Assembly: GCF_002135415.1 (NCBI RefSeq)
Contig: NZ_NEGJ01000010.1
Location: 1-64,000, forward strand
Source: Acinetobacter sp. ANC 3832
Lineage (GTDB): Bacteria; Pseudomonadota; Gammaproteobacteria; Pseudomonadales; Moraxellaceae
Reading direction: 5' to 3'
Length of the DNA stretch: 64,000 nt
Part shown: positions 1 through 9,178 of the stretch, one piece after another
Layout of the letters: each line of letters starts with the position of its first letter
How positions within the stretch are numbered: position 1 is the first letter of the stretch
The notes under the pieces: model-generated
Told to the model about the DNA's origin: nothing
Databases searched by the model: none
Seen by the model: only the letters and a program-made list of their open reading frames with translations
Made by a program: the position numbers and the translations under genes

Positions 1-126
1 TTGTGGGTGAGCATACCATTGAGTCCTAGGATCAAACCAAATCGAGATATTTCCTCGATTTATTAATGCTCGGTTATAAGAGGACCAATTGGTCGTATGA
101 TAAGTTTTCGATGCTGGCTTCTTCAT
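1..126 (-). CDS. IS5-family transposase, N-terminal 42 residues (runs off the left edge)
   Basis: The minus strand opens with ATG at 126 and reads without a stop to the window edge. The visible residues begin MKKPASKTYHTTNWSSYN and include the TNWSSYNRAL and ISIWFD segments that are typical of the N-terminus of IS5/IS903-type DDE transposases in Acinetobacter. The catalytic residues are outside the window, so whether the gene is intact cannot be judged. It belongs to the element whose end lies at 181. Confidence 0.75.
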   Translation of the reverse strand, partial: MKKPASKTYHTTNWSSYNRALINRGNISIWFDPRTQWYAHPQ

Positions 127-181
127 ATTGAAATTATATTGCTAAAGAAGCCTTTAAGAACAGCTTTGTGCAACAAAGCCC
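1..181 (-). mobile_element. IS5-family (IS903-like) insertion sequence, one end only
   Basis: The inward end of an insertion sequence that continues beyond the left edge. Read on the minus strand it starts with GGGCTTTGTTGCACAAAG at about position 181, which resembles the terminal repeat of the IS903 group of IS5, and is followed about 55 bases later by the transposase start. The repeat itself contains a perfect small palindrome (CTTTGT/ACAAAG, 164-178). The other end and any target duplication lie outside the window or cannot be verified; bases 181-190 would be the first flank. Confidence 0.75.
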
Positions 182-488
182 ACTAATTGTGCTAATTTTT
201 TAGTATATTGCATATTAAATTTCTACTATTTTATTAAATTTTAATAAAAAATGAATGAATTTATAATTAACTTAAGATTCTAGCAATCATGCTCTTTTTT
301 TAAAGTTTATTTTTGTTAAAAATTAAGTTTAAATTAATTTGGATGCGTACGTTGAAAGCCCCTCTTTTATATCAACTAAATTTATAAAAATAATTCAAAA
401 AAACAATATAAAGCTCTACAATATTTGGAGATACCTCATCTTGCTAGAGCTATACTAATCAACGTTCAAACTAGGAAAATTTTTATTA
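182..488. other. AT-rich gap between the IS end and the ArsR-type gene
   Basis: About 300 bases of very AT-rich DNA. I see no open reading frame with a ribosome binding site and no RNA gene. It presumably carries the promoter of the regulator that starts at 489, but I cannot choose among the many A/T hexamers. The insertion sequence to its left may have displaced the original upstream region. Confidence 0.5.
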
Positions 489-800
489 ATGGATAATGCT
501 TTTGAAATAAATGTAATGCGCGATTCAGCTGAGTCTGTGGTCACCATTTTAAAATCTTTAGCGAATACGGATCGTTTGCTTATTCTTTGTCACCTTGTGC
601 AAGAAGAGTTAAATGTCTCCCAAATTGAAGATAAAACCAAAATTACTCAACCTACACTCTCTCAACAATTGATGATGCTTCGCAAAAGTGATGTCGTGAA
701 TACACGACGTGATGGCAAACAGATTTTTTATTCCATCAAAGATCAAAAGTTAGCGACTGTGCTCAATACCTTATATGAACTCTACTGCCCTACACCTTAA
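489..800 (+). CDS. bigR: ArsR/SmtB-family repressor, BigR/SqrR-like persulfide sensor
   Basis: A 103-residue winged-helix regulator. The recognition helix region (QIEDKTKITQPTLSQQLMML) and the wing (RRDGKQIFYSI) are typical of ArsR proteins. There are two cysteines, Cys34 in LLILCHL and Cys100 in the C-terminal LYCPTP. Their positions and 66-residue spacing equal the Cys42/Cys108 pair of BigR, which forms a tetrasulfide or disulfide on exposure to reactive sulfur and releases DNA. Metal-site motifs of ArsR or SmtB (CxC, ELCVCD) are absent. It lies 116 bases before a SulP transporter in the same direction, so it probably represses that gene and itself. The function is inferred from the cysteine pattern; the family assignment is firm. 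Confidence 0.72.
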   Translation: MDNAFEINVMRDSAESVVTILKSLANTDRLLILCHLVQEELNVSQIEDKTKITQPTLSQQLMMLRKSDVVNTRRDGKQIFYSIKDQKLATVLNTLYELYCPTP

Positions 801-916
801 TATCTTGATTAAATATTGATGTAAATCAATTCATCATCATCTATTGAATAGTCATCGCTGTATTCTTTATCTTTTTTTATGCATAATATATATGTAAATA
901 TGATAATGAAGACAGT

Positions 917-2644
917 ATGGCTCTCCCAAAATTTCGACTCAGCTCTATTTTACCTGTATGGTCATGGCTTCAGGATTATAATCTACCGAAATTTAGGGCA
1001 GATTTACTGTCGGCATTTATTGTAATTGCAATGCTGGTTCCACAAGGCATGGCATATGCGATGGTGGCAGGTTTGCCCCCAATAACAGGTTTATACGCCA
1101 GCATTTTACCCATGATTATTTATGCATTGGTTGGTGGAAGCCCTACGTTATCGATTGGACCAGTCGCACTCATCTCTATGATGACTTTTGCCACTTTAGA
1201 GCCGTTGTATGAAGTGGGGTCACCTGTATACATTCAGGCAGCATGCTTACTTGCTGTTTTAGTTGGTGTTCTTTCCTTACTTTTAGGTGTGTTCCGTTTT
1301 GGCTTTCTGATTCGTTTGATTAGCCATCCTGTGATTAAAAGCTTTATTATTGCTTCAGCTGTACTTATTGCACTCAGTCAATTTAAATTTCTGGTGGATC
1401 TTCCTTTAAAATCAGGCAATATCATTGAATTTGCAATTAGTTTTTGGCAATACTTTCGTTTTATTCATATCGAAACATTCATTTTTGGTCTACTCGCTAT
1501 TTTATTCTTGGTTTATGCCCCTAAAATTTTAAATTCAGATTTCATTAAAAAAATTACAACATCTGCTCATTTCCTCGTTAAAGCACTGCCCTTAATTTTA
1601 GTCTTTGTATCCATCGGATTGGTTCATTTTTTACATATCGATCAACTCGGTATTAAAACCGTAGGTGAAATTCCATCAGGCTTCCCACCAATTAATATGC
1701 CATTTTGGACTTGGGAAATGGTGATTCAATTGCTACCCGGGGCAGCAATGATTGCAATGGTCAGTTTTGTTGAATCTATTTCTATTGCGCAAGCCACTGC
1801 ATTTCAACAGCGTAGTGAACTGAATAGTAATCAGGAATTAATTGCTTTAGGTTTAGCCAATATTGGTGCAGGAATAACATCAGCCTTTCCAGTGACAGGC
1901 AGTTTATCTCGTACTGTTGTGAATGCGGATGCTGGTGCAAGAACACCGATGGCAGGTGTGATTTCCTCCTTCTTTATTATATTAGTCAGTCTATATTTTA
2001 CGGGGCTATTTCGGGAACTTCCTTTAGCCATTTTAGCGGCCACCATTATTGTTTCAATTTGGAAACTCGTCGATTTTAAACCGTTCATAGAATCTTGGCA
2101 TTATTCTAAAGCGGATGGGATTGCAATGTGGGTTACTTTTTTGGGTGTACTCTGCATTGATATTTCCACAGGTTTAATTATTGGTATTGTTTCAACGTTT
2201 ATCCTTTTATTATGGCGGATCAGTCGTCCACATATTGCTGTGATTGGTTTGGTGGAAGGTACACAACATTTTAGAAATATTTCTCGGCATTCTGTTGTAA
2301 CCAGTGCCAATATTGTGTCAATTCGTATAGATGAAAACTTAACTTTTTTGAATGCCAATACGCTCAAAGAATTTATCATCTACGAAGTCAGTCAAAATAA
2401 TGATTTACATCATGTTGTCATCAATTGCTCAAGTATTAGTAATATTGATTTAAGTGCTTTAGAAACATTGGAAGAAATTAATGCTGAATTGGCTAAATTA
2501 GACATCAAACTACATTTGTCTGAAGTCAAAGGGCCAGTGATGGATCGATTAAAATCATCTAAACTACTGAAACAACTCAGTGGAAATATCTATTTAACGC
2601 ACTATCAAGCAATGTATGAATTAGATTTAAAAACATTTTGTTAA
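917..2644 (+). CDS. SulP-family anion transporter with C-terminal STAS domain
   Basis: A 575-residue inner-membrane protein. It starts with the SulP N-terminal segment (PVWSWLQDYN, then the PQGMAYAMVAGLPPITGLYAS signature) and has about a dozen hydrophobic helices up to residue 435. A STAS domain follows (about 455-565, core SSISNIDLSALETL). SulP proteins carry sulfate, bicarbonate or organic anions; the substrate cannot be read from the sequence. The BigR-like repressor gene just upstream suggests sulfur-responsive expression and export or import of a sulfur oxyanion, as in RSS-detoxification loci where SulP or TauE transporters accompany BigR. The length is normal and there is no sign of damage. 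Confidence 0.9.
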   Translation: MALPKFRLSSILPVWSWLQDYNLPKFRADLLSAFIVIAMLVPQGMAYAMVAGLPPITGLYASILPMIIYALVGGSPTLSIGPVALISMMTFATLEPLYEVGSPVYIQAACLLAVLVGVLSLLLGVFRFGFLIRLISHPVIKSFIIASAVLIALSQFKFLVDLPLKSGNIIEFAISFWQYFRFIHIETFIFGLLAILFLVYAPKILNSDFIKKITTSAHFLVKALPLILVFVSIGLVHFLHIDQLGIKTVGEIPSGFPPINMPFWTWEMVIQLLPGAAMIAMVSFVESISIAQATAFQQRSELNSNQELIALGLANIGAGITSAFPVTGSLSRTVVNADAGARTPMAGVISSFFIILVSLYFTGLFRELPLAILAATIIVSIWKLVDFKPFIESWHYSKADGIAMWVTFLGVLCIDISTGLIIGIVSTFILLLWRISRPHIAVIGLVEGTQHFRNISRHSVVTSANIVSIRIDENLTFLNANTLKEFIIYEVSQNNDLHHVVINCSSISNIDLSALETLEEINAELAKLDIKLHLSEVKGPVMDRLKSSKLLKQLSGNIYLTHYQAMYELDLKTFC

Positions 2645-2828
2645 ACAATTATTTGATAAATAGTTTAAAATTCAAGCTGAAAAATAAGTTTGAATAAGAA
2701 AAACTTACATATTTTTTAATATCTTAATTTTTATGACAAAATAGTATTTTTTTTGTTACACAGTTTAGGTATAGAATAGTAAGTCTCGTTTATTGATTTT
2801 AGGCCAGTTTAGGCATTAAGGTTCAATT

Positions 2829-4025
2829 ATGTTCGCTGCCCTAGCACGATTAAGTTTAGTTACACGTATTTTAATTGCCATCATCCTTGGTTTCATCGTT
2901 GCTTATTTGTTTCCAAATGTAGCACCTTATGTCAGCCTTTTGGGTGACTTATTTATTAAAGCACTAAAATCAGTGGCACCTATTTTGGTGTTTGTTCTGG
3001 TTCTGGCTTCAATTACCAACTTTAGAGTCGGTCAGGGTGCAGGCAACTTAAAGCCTATTTTAGGCATGTATGTCGTTGGCATGTTATTGGCTGCCTTGAG
3101 TGCTGTTGCTGCAAGTATTTTATTCCCAAGCACATTATTATTTACCAGTGGGACAGAAGCAACGTTACAACCACCTGGTAGCATCTCAGAAGTTTTAAAG
3201 AACTTATTGCTGAGCTTTATTACAAATCCAATTACAGCTTTAAATGAAGCAAATTTCATTGGGATTTTAGCTTGGGCTGTGGGCTTAGGTGTGGCATTAC
3301 GTCATAGTTCTGATACAACGAAACACGTGATTACCGACATTTCAAATGCGGTAAATTCAATGATTCGTATTGTCATTAATTTTGCACCTTTGGGTATTTT
3401 TGGTTTGGTTGTGGCAACTTTTGCGCAAGCAGGTTTAGAAACATTAGAAAATTATGCACACTTAATTATCGTGCTTGTTGCGACCATGTGTTTTGTTGCC
3501 TTGGTGATTAATCCAATTCTTGTTGCAATTGTCATGCGCAAAAACCCATATCCTTTGGTACTCAAATGCTTAAGAGAAAGTGGTATTACTGCATTCTTCA
3601 CACGTAGTTCAGCAGCAAATATTCCTGTGAATTTAGACTTAGCCAAACGTTTAGGTGTCAATGAAGCAACGGCTGGAGTTTCGATTCCATTAGGCGCAAC
3701 CATTAATATGGCAGGGGCTGCTGTTACAATTACCATATTAACGCTAGCGGCTGTAAATACCTTACATATTCATGTCGATTTTGTGACGATGATGATTTTA
3801 TCTGTTGTTGCAGTGGTTACGGCATGCGGTGCTTCTGGTGTTGCAGGTGGATCATTATTACTAATTCCTGTTGCATGTGGTCTATTCGGTATTCCAACTG
3901 AAATCGCAATGCAAGTGGTCGCAATTGGTATGGTGATTAGTGTATTGCAAGATTCGACTGAAACTGCACTCAACTCTTCGACTGATGTCTTATTCACTGC
4001 TGCTGTAGATCTTTCAAAAAAGTAA
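2829..4025 (+). CDS. sstT: Sodium:serine/threonine symporter SstT
   Basis: A 398-residue member of the dicarboxylate/amino acid:cation symporter (DAACS) family. The N-terminus ([20 protein letters not shown]), the serine-rich hairpin ([20 protein letters not shown]), the NMAGA sodium-site motif ([12 protein letters not shown]) and the C-terminal [14 protein letters not shown] match SstT rather than GltP or DctA. It imports serine and threonine with sodium across the inner membrane. It is preceded by a 184-base gap, has its own apparent promoter region, and is followed 38 bases later by a DUF1275 gene that could be co-transcribed. Confidence 0.93.
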   Translation: MFAALARLSLVTRILIAIILGFIVAYLFPNVAPYVSLLGDLFIKALKSVAPILVFVLVLASITNFRVGQGAGNLKPILGMYVVGMLLAALSAVAASILFPSTLLFTSGTEATLQPPGSISEVLKNLLLSFITNPITALNEANFIGILAWAVGLGVALRHSSDTTKHVITDISNAVNSMIRIVINFAPLGIFGLVVATFAQAGLETLENYAHLIIVLVATMCFVALVINPILVAIVMRKNPYPLVLKCLRESGITAFFTRSSAANIPVNLDLAKRLGVNEATAGVSIPLGATINMAGAAVTITILTLAAVNTLHIHVDFVTMMILSVVAVVTACGASGVAGGSLLLIPVACGLFGIPTEIAMQVVAIGMVISVLQDSTETALNSSTDVLFTAAVDLSKK

Positions 4026-4063
4026 TATACTGATTCTTTTATTATTTAGTATTTGATGGACTT

Positions 4064-4738
4064 ATGCCTTTTCAGCATTTACCTGTCTGGATTCAACTTG
4101 GTGCTTTCATGCTCGCCATTAATGCGGGCATGATTAATGTACTGGGTTTAATTACTGTTTTACATCAATCTGTATCTCATATGACAGGGAATGCTAGCCT
4201 TCTCGCTCAAGCCTTAATTTATCAACAATATGATGTCGTGGTTTATCTATTTCTGATTATCTGTAGCTATGTTTTAGGTTCAAGCTATAGTGGTTTAATT
4301 CTTGGAAATAGTCACTTTGAACTTGGACGACGTTATGGAATACCACTGAGTTTAGTTGCTCTGTTTATTTTTCTATGTTGGCTTTTCCTGCCCTATTTCC
4401 CACGTTATGCTTTGCTTTGGGCAAGTGCGGCTATGGGTATACAAAATGCGATGGTCAGTCATTATAAAGGCGCTATCATTCGTACTACCCATTTATCAGG
4501 TGTACTGACAGATTTAGGTTTAGCATTGGGTTATCGTTTTAGAGGCTTAATTGTTGAAAAACGCAAAGTCATCTTACATTTATTAATATTGATTGGTTTT
4601 ATTTTAGGTGGAGTAATTGCAACTCTTGCCTATCCTTATTTACAATTACATGCTTTCCTTATACCCGCAGGACTCAGTTTGATTCTCTGCGTTGTTTATT
4701 GGTTAATTTATTTACAGTATTCTTTTGCTCAAAAGTAA
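4064..4738 (+). CDS. DUF1275 (YoaK-type) membrane protein
   Basis: A 224-residue protein with about six hydrophobic segments. The family hallmarks are visible: GMINVLGL near residue 25, SHMTGNASLLAQAL (helix with the TGN motif), and MGIQNAMVSHYKGAIIRTTHLSGVLTDLG around residues 125-155. DUF1275 proteins are small integral inner-membrane proteins of unknown substrate, suspected to be transporters. It is 15 bases upstream of the DUF2058 gene in the same direction. Confidence 0.85.
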   Translation: MPFQHLPVWIQLGAFMLAINAGMINVLGLITVLHQSVSHMTGNASLLAQALIYQQYDVVVYLFLIICSYVLGSSYSGLILGNSHFELGRRYGIPLSLVALFIFLCWLFLPYFPRYALLWASAAMGIQNAMVSHYKGAIIRTTHLSGVLTDLGLALGYRFRGLIVEKRKVILHLLILIGFILGGVIATLAYPYLQLHAFLIPAGLSLILCVVYWLIYLQYSFAQK

Positions 4739-4753
4739 TGGTTGGTATTTGAT

Positions 4754-5290
4754 ATGGTTAAAAATGCGTTGCAAGCACAGCTTTTAAAAGCAGGCTTGGT
4801 GGATAATAAAAAGGCAAAAAAATTGTCTAAACAGGCGCAACATGAGCATCGTACAGGTCAAAGCCTTGAAGCTGAAATGAAAGCAAAGATTGAACTAGAC
4901 AAGCAAGAAAAAATTGCGAAAGATCAGTCTTTGAATATGGAAAAACAACGACTTTTAGAAGAAAAAGCGTTAAAAGCATCCATCATTCAAATGATCACGC
5001 AACATAAAATTAAAGATACGAATGGCGATGTTGTTTATCAATTTATTGATGACTCTAAAATCAAAAAAATGTATATCAATCAACAAATCTATAATGCCCT
5101 CGTTTCTGGGAGTTTAGTCGTTGCAAAAGATCATGAATCTTATGCTTTTTTACCAAAAGCATTGGCTGATCGTATTGATGAAAAACAACAAGGCTTTATT
5201 ATTGTGAATAATTCTGAAAAGAATAATGAAACAACAGATGAAGAAGATCCATACGCAGCCTATGTGATTCCTGATGATTTGATGTGGTAA
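4754..5290 (+). CDS. DUF2058 family protein (YaiL-like)
   Basis: A 178-residue soluble, highly charged protein. The N-terminal region (about 1-80) is rich in Lys, Glu and Gln and likely forms a long helix or coiled coil (SKQAQHEHRTGQS). The conserved C-terminus ends in YVIPDDLMW, a hallmark of DUF2058/YaiL, which is described as a nucleoprotein/polynucleotide-associated factor. I chose ATG at 4754 because the protein then starts MVKNALQAQLLKAGLVD like other family members; a TTG at 4742 in frame would add four residues. A strong terminator follows directly. Confidence 0.85.
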   Translation: MVKNALQAQLLKAGLVDNKKAKKLSKQAQHEHRTGQSLEAEMKAKIELDKQEKIAKDQSLNMEKQRLLEEKALKASIIQMITQHKIKDTNGDVVYQFIDDSKIKKMYINQQIYNALVSGSLVVAKDHESYAFLPKALADRIDEKQQGFIIVNNSEKNNETTDEEDPYAAYVIPDDLMW

Positions 5291-5303
5291 ATATTTTTTA
5301 TAA

Positions 5304-5330
5304 AAACCAGTGCTTGTCACTGGTTTTTTT
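5304..5330 (+). terminator. Rho-independent terminator after the DUF2058 gene
   Basis: Inverted arms AACCAGTG and CACTGGTT enclose a five-base loop (cttgt) and run into seven T residues on the plus strand. It lies 14 bases beyond the stop at 5290 and closes the sstT-DUF1275-DUF2058 group. Confidence 0.9.
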
Positions 5331-5470
5331 ATGGCTTACATTTGAAAAGTAAAAGTAACAATAAAAATCTAGAGAATACACAATATTTTTCTAAAAATGC
5401 TATTTCCTCAAAATTTCTACATAATTGTCAGTTATTCTTGCGAAAAATTACACAAATGGATTTGCGTCAC

Positions 5471-7540
5471 ATGAATCGCACCCGACCTTATTTAAAATTA
5501 AGCACCTTAAGTTTTGCAGTATTATGTGCATCATTTTCCGTATGTGCAGAAGAAAATAATAATGTTGCTGTAACACCACAGGGGGCAGATCCTGCTGTAA
5601 AAAATTTATCTACCCTAACCTTTCAGGCTCAGGCAGAAGCACCTAAAGATCCTGATATTAGCGCTGTTGCGAAAACGATTGTGACACGAGAGGAAATGCT
5701 TCAATTCGGTGACCAATCCGTCAATGATGCATTACGTCGTGCTGCTGGTTTTCAAATACCAACACCAGGTCAAGGTCCACGTGGCGGAGGTGGTGCATCA
5801 GGTATGCGCTTCCGTGGTGGCGGTGCACCTATTTTCTTAATCAATGGTGAACCCGTTCAAGGGGGTCCTCGTGGTGGTATGTCCATTGTAGATACATTAA
5901 CACCCGATATGATTGAAAAAATTGAAATTACCAAACAACCCAGCGTGGCACAGGCTTCAGTTTCTTCATCGGCTGTGATTAATATTATCCTTAAAGTACC
6001 TTTAGATGATAAACGTTTAGGTGGCACAATTCGCGCGGGTTATGGTGTCGCTCAATCTGAGCGTAAAGAAGAAGAGCGCAAAAATCTAAGTGTCCAAATG
6101 GATGGTCGTGATAAAGCATGGTTATACAGCCTTTCTGCAAATCAAATGTGGAATGACACGACCTCCGTCACTAAAACACAGACAGCAAATCAAACCAGAG
6201 AACAAAAACGTGTTACTGAGCGTAATTCATTTATGTTTTCACCTCGCCTTGAATACGAATTAGATGATCAGCAAAAATTGGTGGGTGAAATCTTCTATCG
6301 TAATAATAAAAGTGATGGTTTAACTGGGGATCAAGTTCAAAAAGATAAAAATGACAGTATTCGTTTAAACACCCGTTATGAACGTAAAGATAAAGGTGAC
6401 TCCGATAAAATTCGTTTATCTGTAGAAAAACAGAATGAAACTGAATCAACACGTTCAAGTCAGTTAAATACTTATACTGATGAAACGGTGAATGAGTATG
6501 GATTCGCGTATGATGGGGTTCGTAAGTTTGGTGAAACCAAGCAAATTAAGTTTGGGGTTGATACTCGTGCTAGTGAATTAGAAAGTAATATTACAGATAC
6601 TTTAGATGAACAACGTTATGCGCTATATAGTGAAGGTAGTTTACGTTTTACCAAACGCCAAACAGTCACTCTTGGTGTGCGCCAAGAATGGGTTCAGCGA
6701 TCTGGATTAGTCGATTATAGTGATCAGCACCTAAGTCCAGTTTTAGCACATCGTTTTGATTTTACTCAGAACTGGTCATTGCAAACTAATTTAAGTCAGG
6801 CATTCAAAAGCCCAAACAGCAATAGTCTTTCACCTACGATTTCAGTATCTACTGACTCAGATGCAGGTTCTCTAAATAATCCTGATCGTGGTGGTAATCC
6901 TAATCTTCGTCCTGAAAAAATATCTGCAATTGAATCAACACTTGGCTATAACACGGCTTCAGGCGGTGTAAATGTCACGGCTTTCCATCGTAAAATTGAT
7001 GATTATATTGAAAAAGTGATTCAGCTTGAGGGTGATCGCTTTGTAGAGCGTCCACATAATCAAGATAATGCAACAACCTATGGGGTCGAAGTTTCAGGTC
7101 GTTATGCTTTAAAACAAACAGAGCATGGTCATTCATTTATGCTCAATGGACAACTTTCAACAGTCCGAGCTAAGGTTGAAGATGAAAATCATCAAGAACG
7201 CTTAGCCAGTGATGTTGCACCCTACACAGCAAGTGCAGGCGTCTCTTATAATTATCAACCATGGCAACTTGCAACCAGTATCAATGTGAGTTATGTACCA
7301 GAGTTCACTCGTGATTTAGATAATCAACCTTATACACGGACAATAAACGAACGTTTCAACGTTGATATTAGTATGACCAAACGCTTTAAACAAGGTTGGG
7401 CAACCACTCTCAGTGCACGTAATATTTTAAGCACAGACTACAAAGAACGTTTAAATAATCAAACCGATGGCAGTTTGTATCAAGCACGGATCAATGAAGC
7501 CATTCCGAGTGTTTTATTGAGTTTAGAGAAGAAATTTTAA
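5471..7540 (+). CDS. TonB-dependent outer membrane receptor
   Basis: An outer membrane ligand-gated transporter of 689 residues when started at ATG 5471. That start gives a clean signal peptide (MNRTRPYLKLSTLSFAVLCA, cleavage after SVCA); an upstream TTG at 5342 would place 43 polar residues before it. The plug (about 45-170) has the TonB-type sequence VTREEMLQFGDQSVNDALRRAAGF and a Gly/Arg-rich stretch (GPRGGGGASGMRFRGGG). The beta barrel ends in the expected C-terminal Phe (LSLEKKF). The NPNLRPEK motif is present. The substrate is unknown; the neighbouring Fur-linked operon points to an iron chelate. It converges on the flavoreductase operon across a shared terminator. Confidence 0.88.
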   Translation: MNRTRPYLKLSTLSFAVLCASFSVCAEENNNVAVTPQGADPAVKNLSTLTFQAQAEAPKDPDISAVAKTIVTREEMLQFGDQSVNDALRRAAGFQIPTPGQGPRGGGGASGMRFRGGGAPIFLINGEPVQGGPRGGMSIVDTLTPDMIEKIEITKQPSVAQASVSSSAVINIILKVPLDDKRLGGTIRAGYGVAQSERKEEERKNLSVQMDGRDKAWLYSLSANQMWNDTTSVTKTQTANQTREQKRVTERNSFMFSPRLEYELDDQQKLVGEIFYRNNKSDGLTGDQVQKDKNDSIRLNTRYERKDKGDSDKIRLSVEKQNETESTRSSQLNTYTDETVNEYGFAYDGVRKFGETKQIKFGVDTRASELESNITDTLDEQRYALYSEGSLRFTKRQTVTLGVRQEWVQRSGLVDYSDQHLSPVLAHRFDFTQNWSLQTNLSQAFKSPNSNSLSPTISVSTDSDAGSLNNPDRGGNPNLRPEKISAIESTLGYNTASGGVNVTAFHRKIDDYIEKVIQLEGDRFVERPHNQDNATTYGVEVSGRYALKQTEHGHSFMLNGQLSTVRAKVEDENHQERLASDVAPYTASAGVSYNYQPWQLATSINVSYVPEFTRDLDNQPYTRTINERFNVDISMTKRFKQGWATTLSARNILSTDYKERLNNQTDGSLYQARINEAIPSVLLSLEKKF

Positions 7541-7628
7541 GTTTAAAACTCGCTGACTTTAATAGTGTTTTGAATAGTTTTCTTGTATGAATCCTTCATC
7601 GTTTTTATACAGAATATTTATTGATAAA

Positions 7629-7656
7629 AAAACCGATGATCAATCATCGGTTTTTT
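7629..7656. terminator. Bidirectional terminator between convergent genes
   Basis: A near-perfect palindrome with arms AACCGATGAT and ATCATCGGTT, flanked by A residues on the left and T residues on the right, so it can work in both directions. It separates the rightward TonB receptor (stop 7540) from the leftward flavoreductase (stop 7681). Confidence 0.9.
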
Positions 7657-7680
7657 AATTAAAATGAAGAAGAAAAGCTC

Positions 7681-9168
7681 TTAATAAACATCTCGTAAAT
7701 AGCGATTTTGATCCATCAATTCCGAAACTTTATCTATACCTAAAATCTGAATCAATGCTTGATCAACACCTTGTGCCATGCCTTTTAAGCTACCGCAGAC
7801 ATAAATTGTCGCACCTCTTGCTATCCATTGCTTTAATTGCTCAGATTTTTCAATTAAACAATCTTGTACGTATCTTTTATGATTCAGTTGATTAACTGAT
7901 TGATCTCGCGAAAAAGCATAGTCAACATCAGCCAATACACCTTGAGTTTGCCACAGTTGAATTTGTTCAGCGTATAAATAATCAAACTGCTGTTGGCGTT
8001 CCCCAAAAATCAGCCAATTTTGTGTATAACCCCATTCTACACGTTGCTGTAAATGTGACAATAAGCCTGCGATACCAGAACCATTCCCAATCAGGATAAT
8101 TGGCTGATTATTTTTACTTAAATGGAAGGAAGCATTTGTGCGAATTCTCGCTTTAATTATTTCACCAAGCTTTAGACCTTGGGTCAGCCATCCTGAACTT
8201 AATCCTAAACCATATTTACTGATTTCTTGACGTACAACAAGTTCTAAATAACCTTGTTTAGGAATACTGGCAATTGAATAATCTCGAGGATTTAAATCCT
8301 CAAGTTGCATAGTCCAATCTGAAAAATATTGATGATTCTCTCGAACTGATTGCTGAGCCTGACGGAGGTTTTTATATTTCAAACTTTCAATGTTCGCATC
8401 AGAAATCATTTGCTGATGTTCAGATAAAAAAGCATGGATTCTATTGGTAGCATTTGCACAGTGAACTTCTAAAATATCACCAGATTCCCATGCTATTGCT
8501 TCACTATAATCAAGTCGGATACGATAAATTGGATGACCTTGACTCCCTTCATTCAATAAATCACGCTGTTTAATCTTAAAATCAATCCAACGCTGATCTT
8601 TCAGGGGAATAAGTGTCTTTTGAGTTATTTTCTCAAGCTGTTTTTTCCATATCGATAAATCATCAGCTTTCAACTGGTCAACACAGACCAAATCAAAATA
8701 AGCCTGTGCATTTTGTCTTTGTAGCCATTGATTTAAATTCTGACCAAACTGACAAAAGTAATGATAATAGCGATCACCCAAAGCCAAAACTGCATAATGT
8801 TGATGTGATAAATCAATAGATTGACTCATCACTTCTTTAATGAATTGACGTGCAGTATCTGGTGCATCACCTTCACCATAAGTACTGACAATCCAAAGTG
8901 TCTTTTGGGCTTGTTTTAAATGCTCAACTTTTATATTTTGAATATTGAAAACGTCGACAGAAGATCCAATATTTTGCAATTGCAGTGCCGTTTGTCGTGC
9001 TAAGTTTTCAGCATTTCCAGATTGGCTTGCATAAACAATTAAATAATCAGTATTTTTTTTCTGAATTGGCTTTGATTTCTTACACCAAATCAATATCACA
9101 AGAATGATGATATTCAATAAAAGAAGCAAAGCAAGTGCAATTAGAATGGTTATTACCGCATGTGTCAT
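7681..9168 (-). CDS. Membrane-anchored flavodoxin/FAD/NADPH reductase (CysJ-like), iron-operon type
   Basis: A 495-residue diflavin reductase. Residues 1-30 form one transmembrane helix ending in WCKK. Residues about 43-180 are a flavodoxin domain (YASQSGNAENLA for FMN phosphate). A CysJ-type FAD domain follows with RDYSIASIP, then an NADPH domain (IGNGSGIAGLL, GERQQQFDYLY, VCGSLKGMAQGV). It passes electrons from cytosolic NADPH through FAD and FMN. No sulfite-reductase haemoprotein is nearby, and the membrane anchor and partners (PepSY, ApbE-DUF2271) argue for a ferric or periplasmic flavin reductase role, not sulfite assimilation. The gene is last of a leftward three-gene operon. Confidence 0.85.
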   Translation of the reverse strand: MTHAVITILIALALLLLLNIIILVILIWCKKSKPIQKKNTDYLIVYASQSGNAENLARQTALQLQNIGSSVDVFNIQNIKVEHLKQAQKTLWIVSTYGEGDAPDTARQFIKEVMSQSIDLSHQHYAVLALGDRYYHYFCQFGQNLNQWLQRQNAQAYFDLVCVDQLKADDLSIWKKQLEKITQKTLIPLKDQRWIDFKIKQRDLLNEGSQGHPIYRIRLDYSEAIAWESGDILEVHCANATNRIHAFLSEHQQMISDANIESLKYKNLRQAQQSVRENHQYFSDWTMQLEDLNPRDYSIASIPKQGYLELVVRQEISKYGLGLSSGWLTQGLKLGEIIKARIRTNASFHLSKNNQPIILIGNGSGIAGLLSHLQQRVEWGYTQNWLIFGERQQQFDYLYAEQIQLWQTQGVLADVDYAFSRDQSVNQLNHKRYVQDCLIEKSEQLKQWIARGATIYVCGSLKGMAQGVDQALIQILGIDKVSELMDQNRYLRDVY

Positions 9169-9178
9169 GACTCTGCCC

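Noticed and set aside
2101-2379. Antisense reading frames opposite SulP and other long genes
   Set aside because: They lie wholly within well-supported genes on the other strand, lack ribosome binding sites and show no recognisable protein features.
7681-9168. Annotation of the flavoreductase as sulfite reductase alpha subunit (CysJ)
   Set aside because: Domain order is CysJ-like, but there is an N-terminal membrane helix, no cysI haemoprotein nearby, and the operon partners are ApbE-DUF2271 and PepSY proteins under a Fur box.
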